Assembly (NCBI GenBank): GCA_011009095.1
Contig: VTPC01000615.1
Span: 74,350-138,349 of the forward strand
Direction of reading: 5' to 3'
Length of the DNA stretch: 64,000 nucleotides
Source of the DNA: Ignelater luminosus
Taxonomy: Eukaryota; Arthropoda; Insecta; Coleoptera; Elateridae
The notes below the pieces were generated by a model. That model did not search any database and was not told where the DNA came from. It saw only the letters and a list, made by a program, of their open reading frames with translations. Shown piece after piece: positions 37,827 to 50,999 of this stretch. How positions within the stretch are numbered: the first letter of the stretch is position 1; each line of letters opens with the position of its first letter. The translations under genes were made by a program, and so were the position numbers.

Positions 37827-40800
37827 TGTAAGTACACAGAAAGTTTATTTCTTGTTCTATATGGTGGCACACAGAGCATCTCGTGGTATTTAAATTTTGT
37901 AATGCTAGGTCAGTCAATTAATATCAAGTTAATAATTGTTTTCGTTTATTGAAGATAAATTGAAATCAACAGTTCCATTTAAAATTTCTACTAATCCATA
38001 TTTACTATCACTAGGCTAATACTTCGTTGGTGGGAATACATAATAATTTAGAATTTACAAAATTTCAAGGTTGGAACTTCTAAGACCATTACGAAAATTG
38101 GAAAAAAGAAATTCATTCTGAAAAATCTTGAACTTCAGAGCCGTAATTTTAAATTAGATTTAATAAAAAAAGTTTTTAAGAAGAGTCATTATTTCATTAG
38201 TGGCAGTTCACGATTTTATTTTTAATTCAACCTTGTTAGTTATTCATTATTTTTAATTTAATACTAAAATGCAAATAATCTTATCATAATGCTTTTGTAT
38301 TTTTAGTATTTTCTCACCCTCGTTCTAATAAAAAATCCACTGAAATATTCATACAAAATCTGAATTCATTTTAATAAAACAACAGTCCTCAACATAAAAA
38401 GCTCGTAAAACGTTCATGCAGTAGTCGTCTCCCTCCACTACGAAAAAATCTTACATATTTAAAAATCACCTTCTCTTTTTCAGCTTTATAATCTCATCAT
38501 ACTCTTGTCGCACCGAACATAAAATGGTTACAATAAAGAGCGTGGCAAAACTCAAGAGAAAATTTCATATCTGTGTGTTTTATGATTTCTGCAGGCGTTT
38601 TCACGTTCGAAACGTACCGCTACGAAATAAGTTTTCCTCTCTCCCACACGTAGTTAGTTATGTCTACGTCGAGAAACAGCACGACCTAGTACGTGTATTA
38701 TTGTTCGACGTAGCACGATAATTTAACTTGTAAAATAAGGGCAGGTCGTAAAACGTTTAAGATGAGACTAAAGATATTATAGGCAGTATGTTTGTTTCCA
38801 ACTGGAGGGCAGAAACGTGGAAATGTGACGTGTACACATAATTTGGGTTATCATTTTTATGTAAATGGTACTCTCTGATTTAGGGATATTTCGAGTTTAT
38901 TTACGTAGCTTTACAAATATACAGAAGGGTTCAAGTTTAAAGATAATCCTATTTTACATTTTGTGCTCGTAAAAAATTATTTTGCTGATCTCATCGATGA
39001 GACTGATAAGTGAAACGGTTTGATCTACATAGGTATTTACAAATGAGTTTTCTAATAGGAAACACTTTAATGAGGTGAAAAATAAAGAAAAGTTCATTAA
39101 ATGAAACATGCAATTATCGTCTTGAACTAGAAGTAATTATAAATTAAATATCTCAAGTTACTCGTTCGTTTTCCAGTTCTAGACATGTTATAAAGTAAAT
39201 ACATTAAACATGATTTATTTATTGCAATAATAATTACTTCTGATAATTTATTAACAGTCAATATATTTCGCTATAAAATGGTATTTAGGTATGTTGCTAT
39301 ATAAATATAATGTATGTAATTTGCTAGAAACTGAAAACGAATCCGTTCAATTGAATCAACTGATCAACTAGTCTGAAAATATTCTAGCCAATATAAAAAA
39401 AACCCACCAACCAAGCACTAACCATCAACAAAACACTGAGAAACTCTAAATCAATATATAATTTACAGTTTACTTTCTTGAAATGGAAGAACTGTGTCAG
39501 AGATTCTATTCTAAGAATCAGAATAGATTGAAGATCTCTTGTCTTTGGAATCGGAGAAACTATGTTTTTTATTCGTTTCTACGATTCCAATGTTAAAAAA
39601 TTCAGAAATCTTGAAGAGGACCAAACCTGTTCTTCTTCCTTCCAATTTCGGTCTGTTTTCTGTCATTTCATAACAACCGACTATGAGTGAGGGAAACACA
39701 TCATCTGTAGGTGTAAACGGCAATGGGTTTGAACAAGTTTCCATTGGAAAAAAAAGACACTTCCCTTGTAACTATGTTTATACCACAATCTATTTAAAGT
39801 TATAATATTTAAAGTACGGTAATGCAGCATCTTTGTCAAAACTTTTGAGATTTGTGCTGAAACCACAAAACTTGATGGTGTTTACCTTTTTTGCAAGCGT
39901 TTAGGATTGATACTCTTAATTTCGTCTACGTATAGACCCTGTATATCGTCAACTTGAAAATTTCTTTATTTTAAAAGAAATATCTCCACAACTCAATGTT
40001 GCAGCAAGGTTATTAAAAACATAATTGTTCTTCAAAAGTACTGTAGATTTCTTTTAGTAAATATTATTTGTCTTTACATTTGTTTATCAGCGAAATAGTT
40101 GCTCAGGACCCTATGAATCGCGTCTTAGTCTACTCTAGAAGCATAATTTGAATTGCAGTGCTAATTTATTTAGTTCTATGCGATTTCACCATTCTTCTCT
40201 CTAGTTCTGGTGTTTTATTCAACTTGTTTTGTATTTAATCTATTTTTATCAATTTCTCGCATTTTGAATTTAAATAATAAAATAAAGTCTCTTTTCTAGA
40301 GGGTAAGCAGTATTTCTCTAACTTTTATTTAGCTATTTTTGTACTATATCCCTTATGGTAAGAACAATTACAAACTTGCAAACGTATGACCGACAACGTA
40401 CTTTAGAGAATTCTTGGCCATTTTACATTTCGCCGAGATTGTCGCTGCGAGCACCATATCAAGTTCGAGACAAACCTCACAGCATTAGCGCGGACATCAA
40501 AACCGCCGAGAACGTCTTGATCTCAGAACAGCGACGTGGATCATTGTACCTTATAATAATTCTAAATTCTCATTAGGAATATCATAAACGTAATAACAAA
40601 TTTAGTGAAAATTACAAAAAAATTCATTTTCATCATGCTGCAAAATTAGAATAAAGAAAGAACATCTAGAAAATGTGAAAAATAACGTTATGTCCAACGT
40701 CACATGTTTTCCGCAAATATTCTATTCTGATGAAGTAGAGTTACCTGGACATGCAAGTGAATGAAGTAAAATCCACTACACCTTTGCTCAAGATAGTAAA

Positions 40801-40850
40801 ACTGTTATATTTCGTCTTCAGTCCTTATATCCTGTGAATGTGAACCTAAT
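37827..40850. other. Gene-free AT-rich stretch
   Basis: No recognisable gene or transposon. Short frames at 38524-38721 (+), 39744-39511 (-) and 40355-40576 (+) show no motif. Confidence 0.5.
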
Positions 40851-40854
40851 TATG

Positions 40855-40977
40855 GGGTCAATCCATTCCGAGTGGTCCAAACCAGGTTGCTCGACCATTA
40901 AAAAAAAATATTAATTTTTCTTAAAATGGTCGAGCAACTAAAATTTGTTTTTTGGACCGTTTGAAATGGATTGACCC
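40855..40977. mobile_element. 123-bp hairpin MITE with TATG duplication
   Basis: The element is almost entirely a foldback. The left arm starts GGGTCAATCCATT, continues with GGTCCAAA and ends TTGCTCGACCATT. The reverse complement of the right arm has the same blocks in order. The loop is A/T-only. TATG flanks both sides (40851-40854 and 40978-40981), consistent with a 4-bp target duplication. No coding capacity. Confidence 0.8.
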
Positions 40978-41589
40978 TATGGCTTTATTTTAATTAATTT
41001 CTGTCTTTGTAACCATTTCAATGTACAGATAAAGAATTTAAATGTTGTTGATTATGAGTGGCTAAGTCTTGTAGTCACAAACTAATAAATATTTCTTTTA
41101 GTATTTTCAACATTGAAACTGGAGAAACTCAATTCTCTACTACGCGTTTTTTGCTGCTTGCAAAGCTTGTTCGTAGTATTTAGTAAGGAAAAAGCCAAAA
41201 GACGTACACAGAATACAGCAAGTTAAGCAAATTATGCAGTTGCTGCTAGTACAAACAATGATCTTTCTTACGAATAAGATTGCAAGAGATAATCACAATG
41301 CACATAGTTACGATGTCTATGTCAGTTTACTTAATTCGCCCATTGCAATATCCTACGAAGCACGTATAACAACGCTAATTCGAATAATTTGAGACCTTTA
41401 TGTAGAAGGCAGGAAGGAAGGAAGAAAGAAGATAAAACTAAATATGATAGCTGGAGAGCAATTACATTATTATATAATGCAAGCAAAATTCTTACTGGTA
41501 TCTTCTTGGGAAGAATTAAAAGCTCAGTGGATACATTCTGAGGACTTATCAAGCAGGGTTCAGGTCAGAACGGTCTCGCATTGATGATA

Positions 41590-41870
41590 CGTATCTGTAC
41601 GTTAGAAATTATAATAGAAGAAGCTAAGAAGTAGGTACCTTGAAGATTTGGAATTTGCTGATAATCTTTGCCTAATAACGGAAAGACTAAATAATGTACA
41701 GAAGAAGATAAATATATTGAAAGACAATACTAGCAAAGTGGGACTAGTAATAAATGTGGAGAAAACCAACATTATGAAAATAAATACAAACAACTTTAAT
41801 ATAAAACTCGAAGGAAAAATCAATCAAAATTCAAACACGTGTGTATAAGTATATCTAGGAAGTGTATTAG
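41590..41870 (+). pseudogene. LINE reverse-transcriptase scrap
   Basis: A frame from 41648 reads EFADNLCLITERLNNVQKK, followed by KVGLVINVEKTNIM, and, after a shift, VYLGSVL near 41850. This is the FADD-to-YLGS segment of non-LTR reverse transcriptases. The second catalytic Asp of the FADD box is Asn here (FADN). Only about 90 codons remain; upstream and downstream sequence is not recognisable. It resembles the elements in which VGLKINxxKTKxM is typical. Confidence 0.75.
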
Positions 41871-44741
41871 AGCGCTAGCCTACTTTCATTATTGAACCAT
41901 GGTGGCAGTTATAGATCAAGAAACGAATTTATTTTGTAATTTTGTTATTAATTAGGGTGGCTTTTTGTGTAGCTTATGTATTACGGATAATGTGTAATTG
42001 TTGGTTGAGATAGGTCAAGGTAATAAATTAACAGAAATTGTTCTTTATGTTTTGTATACCCATAAATCTACTCTACCTGCTCAATTTCACGCGGTAAGGT
42101 AATCTGCAGAACTTTGATCAAAATTAACAATAATAAAATTATAATTAAGCATTCAGTTGTTTTTAATGTAAACGTGTGAAATAAGGATTATTTTAAGGAA
42201 GTTAGTTGGAAGCACTGAACCGCCATTTCTGCTACGTAAAATAAAGACTAAACAATAAACTTTAACATTCGTTAACCTCATCGTAAGCAGGTCTTCTAAG
42301 ATTGTTATGAAGTTCTCAAAAAGTGGGAAAGCGCCTTTGATTTTAAAATGTTACCAATAGACATCTTTGGGTAGTAGTAGCTACCCATTAAACTTTTCTT
42401 ATTTCGATTTCACCCCGTATACTAATGGCTTGACCGCATTTCTGTTGTTTGAAAAGAAGTTGTTGGTAAACTAATTCTAGTTTTATCATTCTACTTTTCT
42501 GTAGTGTACATAACCGAAATGCATGTCTAAATGTTTAAGCAGTACTTGATTTTAAACCCATACCTTCTCCAAAAGTAACCCTAACATATACAAGTATCTT
42601 TTGGGTTATTTACTGTATACCATACTTAAAACAGAATACTGGGCCATCGCATAGTTTTTTGGTTTTTCTCTTATAGCTATAACAGCATTAAATTCAGTGT
42701 TGCCAGTATTTTGGATTTAGATTAACAAAGACACAATGTTGTATAATGTTGCTTGCTTTTTTATACAACTGTTCGGCTTATTCAGGATCTGAACAACTGC
42801 AAGCTTACTGGATCATGTCAAGTCAACACTCTATCCTTCAATAAACTTCAAGCTGTATAATAGACACCGTTCTGCAAGAGTCTAGAGTTCCTGTTGTTCT
42901 AAGGTTTTATTGTCTTTAAAAGGCTTTCCCTTTGCTAATGTTGCTAATACTAATAAGCAGCAATATCTTTCAGGTAATGTAGCAACTAAAAAGTAGATTA
43001 CTTGTTAATTTTCATAAACATGACAAATTCTTGCATTATTGAATATTAATTGTTATAACAAAAACGTACTGAGGACAATATTGGGTAAATTGGATTCTTT
43101 ATTTATCTTGACCGGCTTGTGTCATGGACAAAACCTGAAAAAGTGATCTTATGGTGGTGAAGACTTAAAGTTTTGTGCTTGCGGCAGTTCGAACGCCGGA
43201 GATGGGATGGGTTTACAAATAGTTTGCCTTAAATTGAAATAGAAACTCAATAAAAGCTCTCAGTGATTTCCTGGGCGCCAGGAATCAAGTCAAGGTTATC
43301 ACATTCGCTGGTATCATTCCGCAATATATATATATATATAAGAGATACTTTGATAACAGTAGACACCCTATACCCAAACCGTCTCCAAACTTACAAGGAG
43401 AAACTATTTCGACTTAATCTCAATACTCCTGCTTAAACAAAGTCACAACAATGTGCACAACTAATTTGCACTGCAAAACTTACACCAAATAAACAAAGTA
43501 AGTGATGACTCTAAGTCGTAGTAAAATCTAAAACTTTACTTAAAAAAAAGAAGACGACTCAATCAGCTCGCCAAAAACTGGTCCAGCACCTGGTTTACAT
43601 TACTTGTACAGCATTATGTAAACACACATTTGTATATACTTTGCCTAAAAAAGAAGTTACTAAACAGTATCTACCCCAAATAAAATGCTAAATTCAATGT
43701 AGCCTTGGCACCCATTATTACAATAGCTACCTACAAAACTGTCAATGTAATCGACTTTATTATATTCTCTACCAAGTTTGAACTAAGTGCCATAGAATTT
43801 ATTCCTTGATCTACAGGACTCCAGCGGCTTGCCGGATGGTCAGTGACCCTTACGTGCCCTAGGAAGCAACGCACACAAAGAAAGGTACTCTTGTCACGTA
43901 CGAGACACTGTTTAAACATGAAAGCATCGGTGCTTAATCCAACACATAACTTTACATGGACGTTACATGTTCAATGTTTAATTAAATCTTTTAAACAAAG
44001 CGATAGATCTATTAACAATATCTGATAAACGAGAAGGTTCGATAGTTCCAAATATCACTAATGACTAAGAAGTTCTAGAAGATCCGGTAAAGTCAACCGT
44101 ATATAAATCTTACTGAACCATTCTCGATGAGTTTTTTCATAAACTGTTTAACACTACAGCGATAAGTTTGCGATGCAAAATTTAATGATGAACAAGCCCA
44201 AACTGGTGAACCTTACTATTGCAAGGCCAAAAACCATCTGACCACTACGCGTTTTGAGTATGCCAAACGCGCTGAAATGAAGCCCACGCCCAGATTAGAC
44301 GCAACTAAATTTAACGTGAGTCAGAAAAAAAATAGAACAACTACTCCTATGCAAACAATATGAACCAAAATTTTAATAAACGAAAGTGTCTGAATATATT
44401 CGCAATTTCATACGGAATGTTTTAAAATGACGCCACAGTTGCTGGAGTTTCTTTCAGAGCAAGTACATAACTTTACAGATAGCATTTCACTAATTAGTGA
44501 AACTTCTTTAAAAATTGAAACAAGCATCGTTTTATCTGATCTTAATAAGACAAAAAGGAAAAACTCGGCTGCTATGGTAGTTCCGAATAGTGACTGCTAT
44601 TTGCGTTTATTCTAACAACATAATATCATAATTTTTCTACAGAACTAAACTAAATCTTTTGTGCTAGATATTTTAGACCTAAATGTAACCATTAAAAACG
44701 GATTTGATCAAATCCCTAAGAAAGTTGATCAATTCACAGGA
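41871..44741. other. Gene-free stretch with (AT)n microsatellite
   Basis: No gene recognised. An (AT)n run lies at about 43324-43341. Frames at 43919-43731 (-), 43843-44025 (+) and 44427-44615 (+) show no motif. Confidence 0.5.
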
Positions 44742-44879
44742 GATGTTAAAATAACAACTCGACATAGTGATTTCCCTAAACAAATTCAGTAGTTTGATCA
44801 AATCCCTAAACAGATTTAGTGAAATGACAAAAATAACATTTCTAAGCTAATCAAAAGATTTATTTAGTAAACCAAACCA

Positions 44880-45877
44880 CAGAATAACCAATGCCATAGA
44901 AAACACTCTTGAACATGAAAAAGTCTGCCTTGCAATCTTCTGTAATATAGCACAAGCATTTGTCCGAGTGTGGCATGACGGCTTGATACATAAATTAAAA
45001 TCAATCGATCCTTCCTGATTCATATTGTCAACTTCTTAAGTCGTACCTAAGGAAAAGAAAACTTCGCATTAAACATGAAGATGCCTACTCAAGAATAAAA
45101 GAAATAGGGGCCAGTACGCCCTAGGGAAGCGTCCTGGATCCGTCCTTTACCTACTTTTATATTAATGACGCCCCAAAAACGACAAATTGCACGATTGCTA
45201 CATTTGCGGATGACAGCGATGTCAACAGGAAATTCAATTGAGGAATCATCAACAAAACTGCAACGAGCAGCTGATAATATCGGCACTTGGACACACAAAT
45301 GGCAAATCAAGCTCAATAAAACCAAATTTACTATATCAAACTTTACTAACAAAAACATCCAACAGCGATTTATTTTACCTAATGGCATAAGGATATCACC
45401 TGCCAATACTGCATACCTCGGTATGACGCTTGAAAGGAGGAGGAGGAACGATCAGAGAGAAACAAGAAGAACTGCAAATCAAATTCCGAAAAAGCACTGA
45501 CTGCTCGGGGGCCGATCCGAATTGTCAATGTACAATAAGCTGCTCTTATATAAACAAGTGCTGTGACCAGTATGGACGTACGGTGTCCAATTATAGGGAT
45601 GTGCTAATAATGCAAACATTGATGTAATACAGTGATTTCAAAATAAAGCTCTGAGATGCATAGCTATTGCACCCTGATATGCACGTAACAGTGACCTCCA
45701 CCAAGACCTCAGGGTGGAATCAGTCACATCCATTATTGCGAAATATGCTATCGCACATGAAAACCGCCTTAAGCAAATGGTCAACGAAGAGGCGTCCAGG
45801 CTCTTGAATGTGGGAAACTTAATCAGACGACTCAAGCGGACTAAACCCTTTGAGTTAGCCCAGCAGACCGACAATTA
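44880..45877 (+). pseudogene. Jockey-type LINE reverse-transcriptase remnant
   Basis: Frames read EKVCLAIFCNIAQAFVRVWH, then DGLIHKL. This is the Jockey segment whose first catalytic residue is normally Asp before RVWH; codon 44962-44964 now encodes Val. FADD is intact at 45203-45214 (TIATFADDSDV). QIKLNKTKFTISNF and AYLGMTLERR follow. The carboxy-terminal region reads YARNSDLHQDLRVESVTSII, then AIAHENRLKQMVNEEASRLL and ends at a stop at about 45877. The LINE is 5'-truncated, carries several frameshifts, and ends about 70 bases before the convergent integrase pseudogene. Confidence 0.85.
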
Positions 45878-45944
45878 AGGGAACCAATAGGTAAACTTAG
45901 CTCAATCCAATTTTAATATCTTAGTGTCAAAATAAAACAGATTG

Positions 45945-47262
45945 TTAGTTTACATAGTTTCGTGCAGCACGCTCCTTTTGGTCTTTTATATTCCCTTCTT
46001 TTTGGCATAAATAGCAGAGAATTCTCAACTCATATCCTTCTTCTCCTACCGTATTTTCACATATTGCGTGCACTGGGTTTTTACAAATGTCGCATGAATG
46101 GGTTCCAGTAGATTTCATTCCACAAACAACAAAACGCTTTTTCTTCTCTGTCAACTGCTTCCCCTTCTGATGCAACTAACAATATAGATATTCTATGTTA
46201 GCTGTCGATGCAGAATCCTCTGAAGTCAAAGCGTTATTGTTAATAAATTCAGCTGCTGGTAGTTCCTCTGAAGTTGAAACATTGTTTTTAATTAATTCAG
46301 CCGCTGGTAGGTCCTCTGAGGTTGAAGTGTTGTTGTGTTGCTGTTTAACAAACTGATCCAGGTCCTCTTCAGTAACAAGCTTTTCAAGCAATTCTGTTGA
46401 AATACCAGCAGATTGGAGTTATGTTTTTGTTTTTGTTTGTACGGTGATCGTTTAATGGTACGGTAAAAAGAGGAGTTTTTTTTGAAATTGAAGAAAGTAA
46501 AAACTGATGGCCCAGTTTTTTGGGGTCATTGTCAATTGGGCAAGCACGTAACATAGCTTCGACATCTCGATTTGATCGCTCAACCGATCCTTGGCTTGTT
46601 GGATGTCTAGGCCTACCATTAGCAATTTTGCATGTTGTTAATTCTTGTATTACAACAACTGTAAATTCACGGCCGTTGTCACTTTGTAGTATATGAGGAC
46701 AACCAACTTCCAGAAAGATTTTTAATAGTTCAGCTGCTCTTTTCGAAGCCAACGGCCGCGGAAAGCTGAATTTTGTCGCGTGATACTGATAATGTACTAG
46801 GCAAGTCAACTAAATCGACTTGATCACGATGGTTGAAGTCGCTGGACACAATTGAGCAAACGGTGATTCCTTTCCTTGGAAATTATGTGATAAAATTCTT
46901 CGGTAGGCACTATTTTCACAACTGGGTTAGAGTCAGACTTTCTCTTCAAAATCAGACTTTTTAGTACCTACCTCCATCAGATCATATTTTTTCCATAATA
47001 ATACTGTTTGTTTGCTTGTTGAAGTTTTAGTACTGGTGCTAATTTAAATTGTTCAATGGCTGTGATAGCTTCTATCCTTTCGCGAGTCCATAACGGTTTT
47101 TCTGTTCCCGTCTAAAAACGTCCAGACAGTTTCATTGAATTGTTCATCGCACATAAATTCGGTCTGAGTTTGATTTTGTGCGAAGCCATTTTTGATGTGC
47201 GTACACTTGGAGAACGTAGAAATTGCAAAAAAATTAATGAAAATGTGTGAGAACTTCCTCAC
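45945..47262 (-). pseudogene. KRBA2-like integrase pseudogene
   Basis: On the - strand, the amino-terminal part reads MCDEQFNETVWTFLD, then a frame with RERIEAITAIEQFKLAPVLK and QQANKQYYYG, then LMEVGTK and PTEEFYHII. This matches the arthropod KRBA2-like family. The zinc-binding region that should follow is deleted. The integrase core resumes with DQVDLVDL (first Asp, about 46814), then HATKFSF, then HILQSDNGREFT (second Asp), RPRHPTSQGSVERSNRD (Glu of the triad). The longest open part is 46809-46384. After an acidic repeated segment comes a carboxy-terminal Cys/His cluster (HSCDIC, VHAICEN, EEGYELRILCYLC). The three acidic residues survive but in different frames, so the gene is dead as assembled. 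KRBA2 and SCAND3 in vertebrates carry related integrase domains. Confidence 0.85.
46215..46360 (-). repeat. 48-bp tandem repeat inside the integrase gene
   Basis: TCCTCTGA recurs at 46216, 46264 and 46312 (period exactly 48 bp), encoding about three copies of a 16-residue acidic unit of the type NNVSTSEELPAAEFI on the - strand. The period is in frame, so it expanded while the gene was still coding or under no frame cost. Confidence 0.75.
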
Positions 47263-47472
47263 GTAATGCTTGGGTGCAAGTATGTGCGTCTGAGCTGGCT
47301 AGCACGGGTGCCGGAGAGGAACGATGAGGTAGAGGAGCATGGTAAAGCGCAACGCAGTGTTGTACAAGTACTGACATGCTATTTCTGTCATTTCACTAAA
47401 TCTGTTTAGGGATTTGATCGAATTATTGGATTTTTTAGAGAAATGACCATATCGAGTTGTCATTTTAATATC

Positions 47473-50299
47473 TCATGCCCAAAAGTACGACTAACTATAG
47501 CTAGTTTGGTAAGCTTTGACAAGTTTAATTTCAAAAAAGTGTTTTGAGACTGTAAAACTGTTAAGAACGCTGCTTAATTATATGCTACTCAGCCCACCTC
47601 AGACTAATTGATTCAGGGTTCTCTATGGATGGTACAGGATTATAGAAGATGTGAGCCAGTCTTCTCCTGCAATTTTACTGATATTCCAAGCGTTGTTTCT
47701 AAAAGAGCAACTAGTTATTTTGGTCTTAACAGATTTTAAGCTCATCTAAATTAGTTCCTCCTTTTCAGACTTTACACTTTAAGTATTGCAATTCCGTTTA
47801 AAAACCGAGGACAAAACTTGTTAAAGATTTCTAAAAGGCTGAACAAGCTTGAACAAAAGTCTAAATCTTGAGTGACTGTGAAACTTTGCCTTTCCAATTA
47901 AACTTTTAAACATTTTATTTATAAATTTAAAACACTTTTTATAAAAAATACTTAAGCATTTCCTAACAAAGAGAAAACACAAAACAATCGCGAAATTTAC
48001 AGAATTATCAGTGTATCATTGTAATATATTTGCAAACATCTGATGTGAGAAAAGTTTCCAACTTTAATCTTACAAATTATAGTAATTAAAATCTTCATCT
48101 TTCTAGTCCACTTTAAAAGATTAAATTATAAGTAATGATTGCAATTTCCTTGACATTTTTAATCCAAATATTTATTTTAACAATTTGTTTTCTTTCTTAA
48201 CTTCAACAAATAAGTTAAAATAAGACAACTTGCTTTTATGGACATAAGAACTTGGAAGGGTCTCGAACCTTGACAGAAGTGGCAGAGAATGGAAGAAGCA
48301 CTTGAAAAATGAGATTCAATTTGTCGACAGCGGAAATTTAGTTTTTTTTACGTCGCGACAAGAGCAGTTTTCAGACTTATAAAAGGAGACTCGTGATGTT
48401 AGCAGAGATAAATATTACTCGTAATTTAAGACTATTGCAATTTCGACAAACATAACATTGTTTATTCTTTTTCTTTTTGAATAAAATTTCCTCGTTGGGT
48501 TTATTGGAAATGAAATTTTTTGGAACAGAAGTGAAATCGAAACGAATACAATAAAATTTACATAATAAAACCACCCGTAGGTACAATAAAACAATAACAG
48601 CCATAATAACGAGGAGTAATAATGGGTACATGCAATAAGCGCATTACAAGGTACTCGGGTGTTACATTAGCAATTCAGGCAGGAGGCTCTTGAGGTGCGA
48701 GTCATAATGCCAACGATAATAACCAACCTTCCACGGATATATGCTAATATATGTTCCTGTTTCGTGTCCCCCACTTTTTGTGGGGGCAATCTAGAATCGA
48801 GCGGATTTTTTTAAGTGCACTTCACCACCTAAATATTACATTCTTTACATTTTTAAAATTTCATTTTCTAGTTGGAAAAGAGAAAGAAAATTTTTAGCAT
48901 ACAATCCTAATTTGTACCAAGAACAATTTTGCCTAAATTCAGGTGTTTGTTTTCTGCTTCATTTAGTTTCCAAAAGGAAACGACTTCATACGTTTCTCTT
49001 TAAGTGTACATTAATATAAACCCTTATCGGTTACCGTCCATTTCAAATGAATTCATGTGCAAATTCAAATACTTTTTAATGATCTCAATCGACAATAATA
49101 CAGCAATAACCGTAACTAGAATCATCTAAATTTTAGATAATCATTGTTAACAATTATTAGCGTGAAAATGGCTTTGTACTCAGGATATGCTACGTAGCAC
49201 AAGAGAAATGTTTTCCACGCATGAATATTCAGCTTTAGGAAATTTATTGTGAGGGATTTTAACTGGTAGGGATTAACGTTTACAAAAGTTGTTATTGATT
49301 CAGGCTTGTTGGTTAAATCGGATTAAATAGCTATTGATGTGTTGTTTAATTAGTGGAAACAAAACAAATAAACTGAATCTATAACGCATTAGCATGTAAT
49401 TTACTAACAGTATACGGTTATTCTGTAATTTAATACCTAAGCAGTGCTGTACGTGAATTACCATATCTATGTACACGCAGAAATCGCACTTTCTTCTACT
49501 CAAACGTCTATCGATTCCTCTTGACTTCCCCCAATTTCCTTCAATGACTTCTTATAAATTTCTTGAGGTGTACCTTTTGGATGGGAGACTTTGCAGTACA
49601 TAAATTACTGGATTAAGACATTTTTCTCTAGAGTAAATCCAAAACTCAGATTAACCTGAACCGGTGTAAGATACACTCTATGGTAAGTCTCAACGAAGTT
49701 ATTCAATCAGATTTTCACAACACGACAATTTTTAGAATCAGATAGGGTATGCTGATTAAATGTATTCAATGCGTCTCATTCTCAAAACGTGGAATTTAAA
49801 AACGACTGTTATATCTAACTTGTATTTCAGAACGTCATCTACCAAAACTAGAAATTTTGATATAGCATACTGCAAATCAGATTATAGTCACAAGCGGCTT
49901 CTGAAGTTGTTACCTTGTCCATGATCTCTCGAATACAAGTCGGTCCAGCTGAAACCAATTTTGTAACGTTTTTGGGTTATCACGGGATTGCGGTTATCGT
50001 TGAATGTCTTAATGCAGGGACAGGTAAAGTTAATTGAGGTCTAACGGTATATGTAGGGTATAAGATCGACTGAGATTATTTGAGTAAAAGTTTTTTCCAC
50101 TGTCAGATTTTAAGATAATTGCTGAATGGCTACCGGAGCACTATCTGCTATTTTACTTTGTGTCTCTTTTGATATACAGACATCGATCATAGTTGAAGGA
50201 ACCAATGCAATAACCAGCCAAGTCCAATTTTTTCCAAAATTCTAAATTCGATACTTCCAAGTCAATCTTGTCCTTCCGCTTCATCCTTGCAATAACAGG
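47473..50299. other. Gene-free AT-rich stretch
   Basis: No recognisable gene or transposon. The 84-codon - strand frame (48631-48377) encodes a hydrophobic start but shows no family motif. The stretch ends at the first copy of the target duplication of the 50.3-kb retroposon (50286-50299). Confidence 0.5.
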
Positions 50300-50642
50300 T
50301 ACTTCTTGACACCCCACTTATCTATAGATAAGTTCCCAACCACAGTCCTCCGCGAAACTACCGAGCAAAGTAGGCAGCGTCCTGGCGCCACGTTGCATTC
50401 GGGAGGTCCGGGACATCCCCGGGCCGACTGTTCTCACTAGGGTTTTTCCGTGGTTTTCCCTAGTGGTCAAGGCAAATGCCGGAACAGAAATTTCCACGGA
50501 CCCACCACCCACACCGAATTAACGCGCCGCGTCACCACCCCTTCTCCTCCGATGTTGCCACACCGAGGAACCGCCGCTGCACCACCACCCCACAACACCA
50601 AACTGCTGCTGCCGCTACACACAACTACCGCAGCCACACAAT

Positions 50643-50681
<39 letters not shown>

Positions 50682-50821
50682 ATGAGCGCGAACCGAACCG
50701 TTCTCTAAGTCGCTAACGCCACAAAATTCCTCCCCTCATCAGGCTGAAGAAGCTCCACGAGGAGCTTAAAACGGCCTCCCGCCTTCGGCGGGAATTTAAC
50801 GATTGACTTGACTTGACTTGA
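50300..50821 (+). mobile_element. 522-bp retroposon (SINE-like or truncated LINE) with (TTGAC)n tail
   Basis: CTTGCAATAACAGG is present at 50286-50299 and again at 50822-50835. The last ten bases are an unambiguous target duplication; CTTG could also belong to the tail. The 3' end is four to five TTGAC units (50803-50821), typical of target-primed retroposition without poly(A). Just before it is a perfect 7-bp stem, TCCCGCC/GGCGGGA, with a TTC loop (50777-50793). The 5' end has an 18-bp perfect palindrome (50316-50333, ACTTATCTA and its complement). An (AC)17 microsatellite sits inside at 50645-50678. No reverse transcriptase or clear Pol III boxes were seen, so SINE versus 5'-truncated LINE is open. 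The open frames on both strands in this block are not genes. Confidence 0.8.
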
Positions 50822-50999
50822 CTTGCAATAACAGGCTTCATATGCCTAAAATACACGTTACACCGGTGTATTTGTAGTTGTCAGACTGTGCAATAATCAG
50901 TCAAGTTCTGGACTTAGCTGATTATAGCATTGTTTTGTAATGTTATTTATATCGCATGTAGTTTTTATGCGGTGTTTTGTTTTTGCTTTTTCTATCTCT

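Larger units (their letters stand above)
44742..47472. mobile_element. Inverted-repeat-bounded element holding integrase and LINE remains
   Basis: 44742-44850 and the reverse complement of 47355-47472 match over about 100 bp: GATGTTAAAATAACAACTCG against GATATTAAAATGACAACTCG, then GATCAAATCCCTAAACAG and ATTTAGTGAAATGACA in both. They bracket the KRBA2-like integrase pseudogene and the Jockey-type fragment. If these are the element's termini, the unit is a DNA transposon or integrase-encoding element about 2.7 kb long in its present form, with the LINE fragment a later insertion. No target duplication was identified. Alternatively they are two separately inserted copies of a short repeat. Confidence 0.6.
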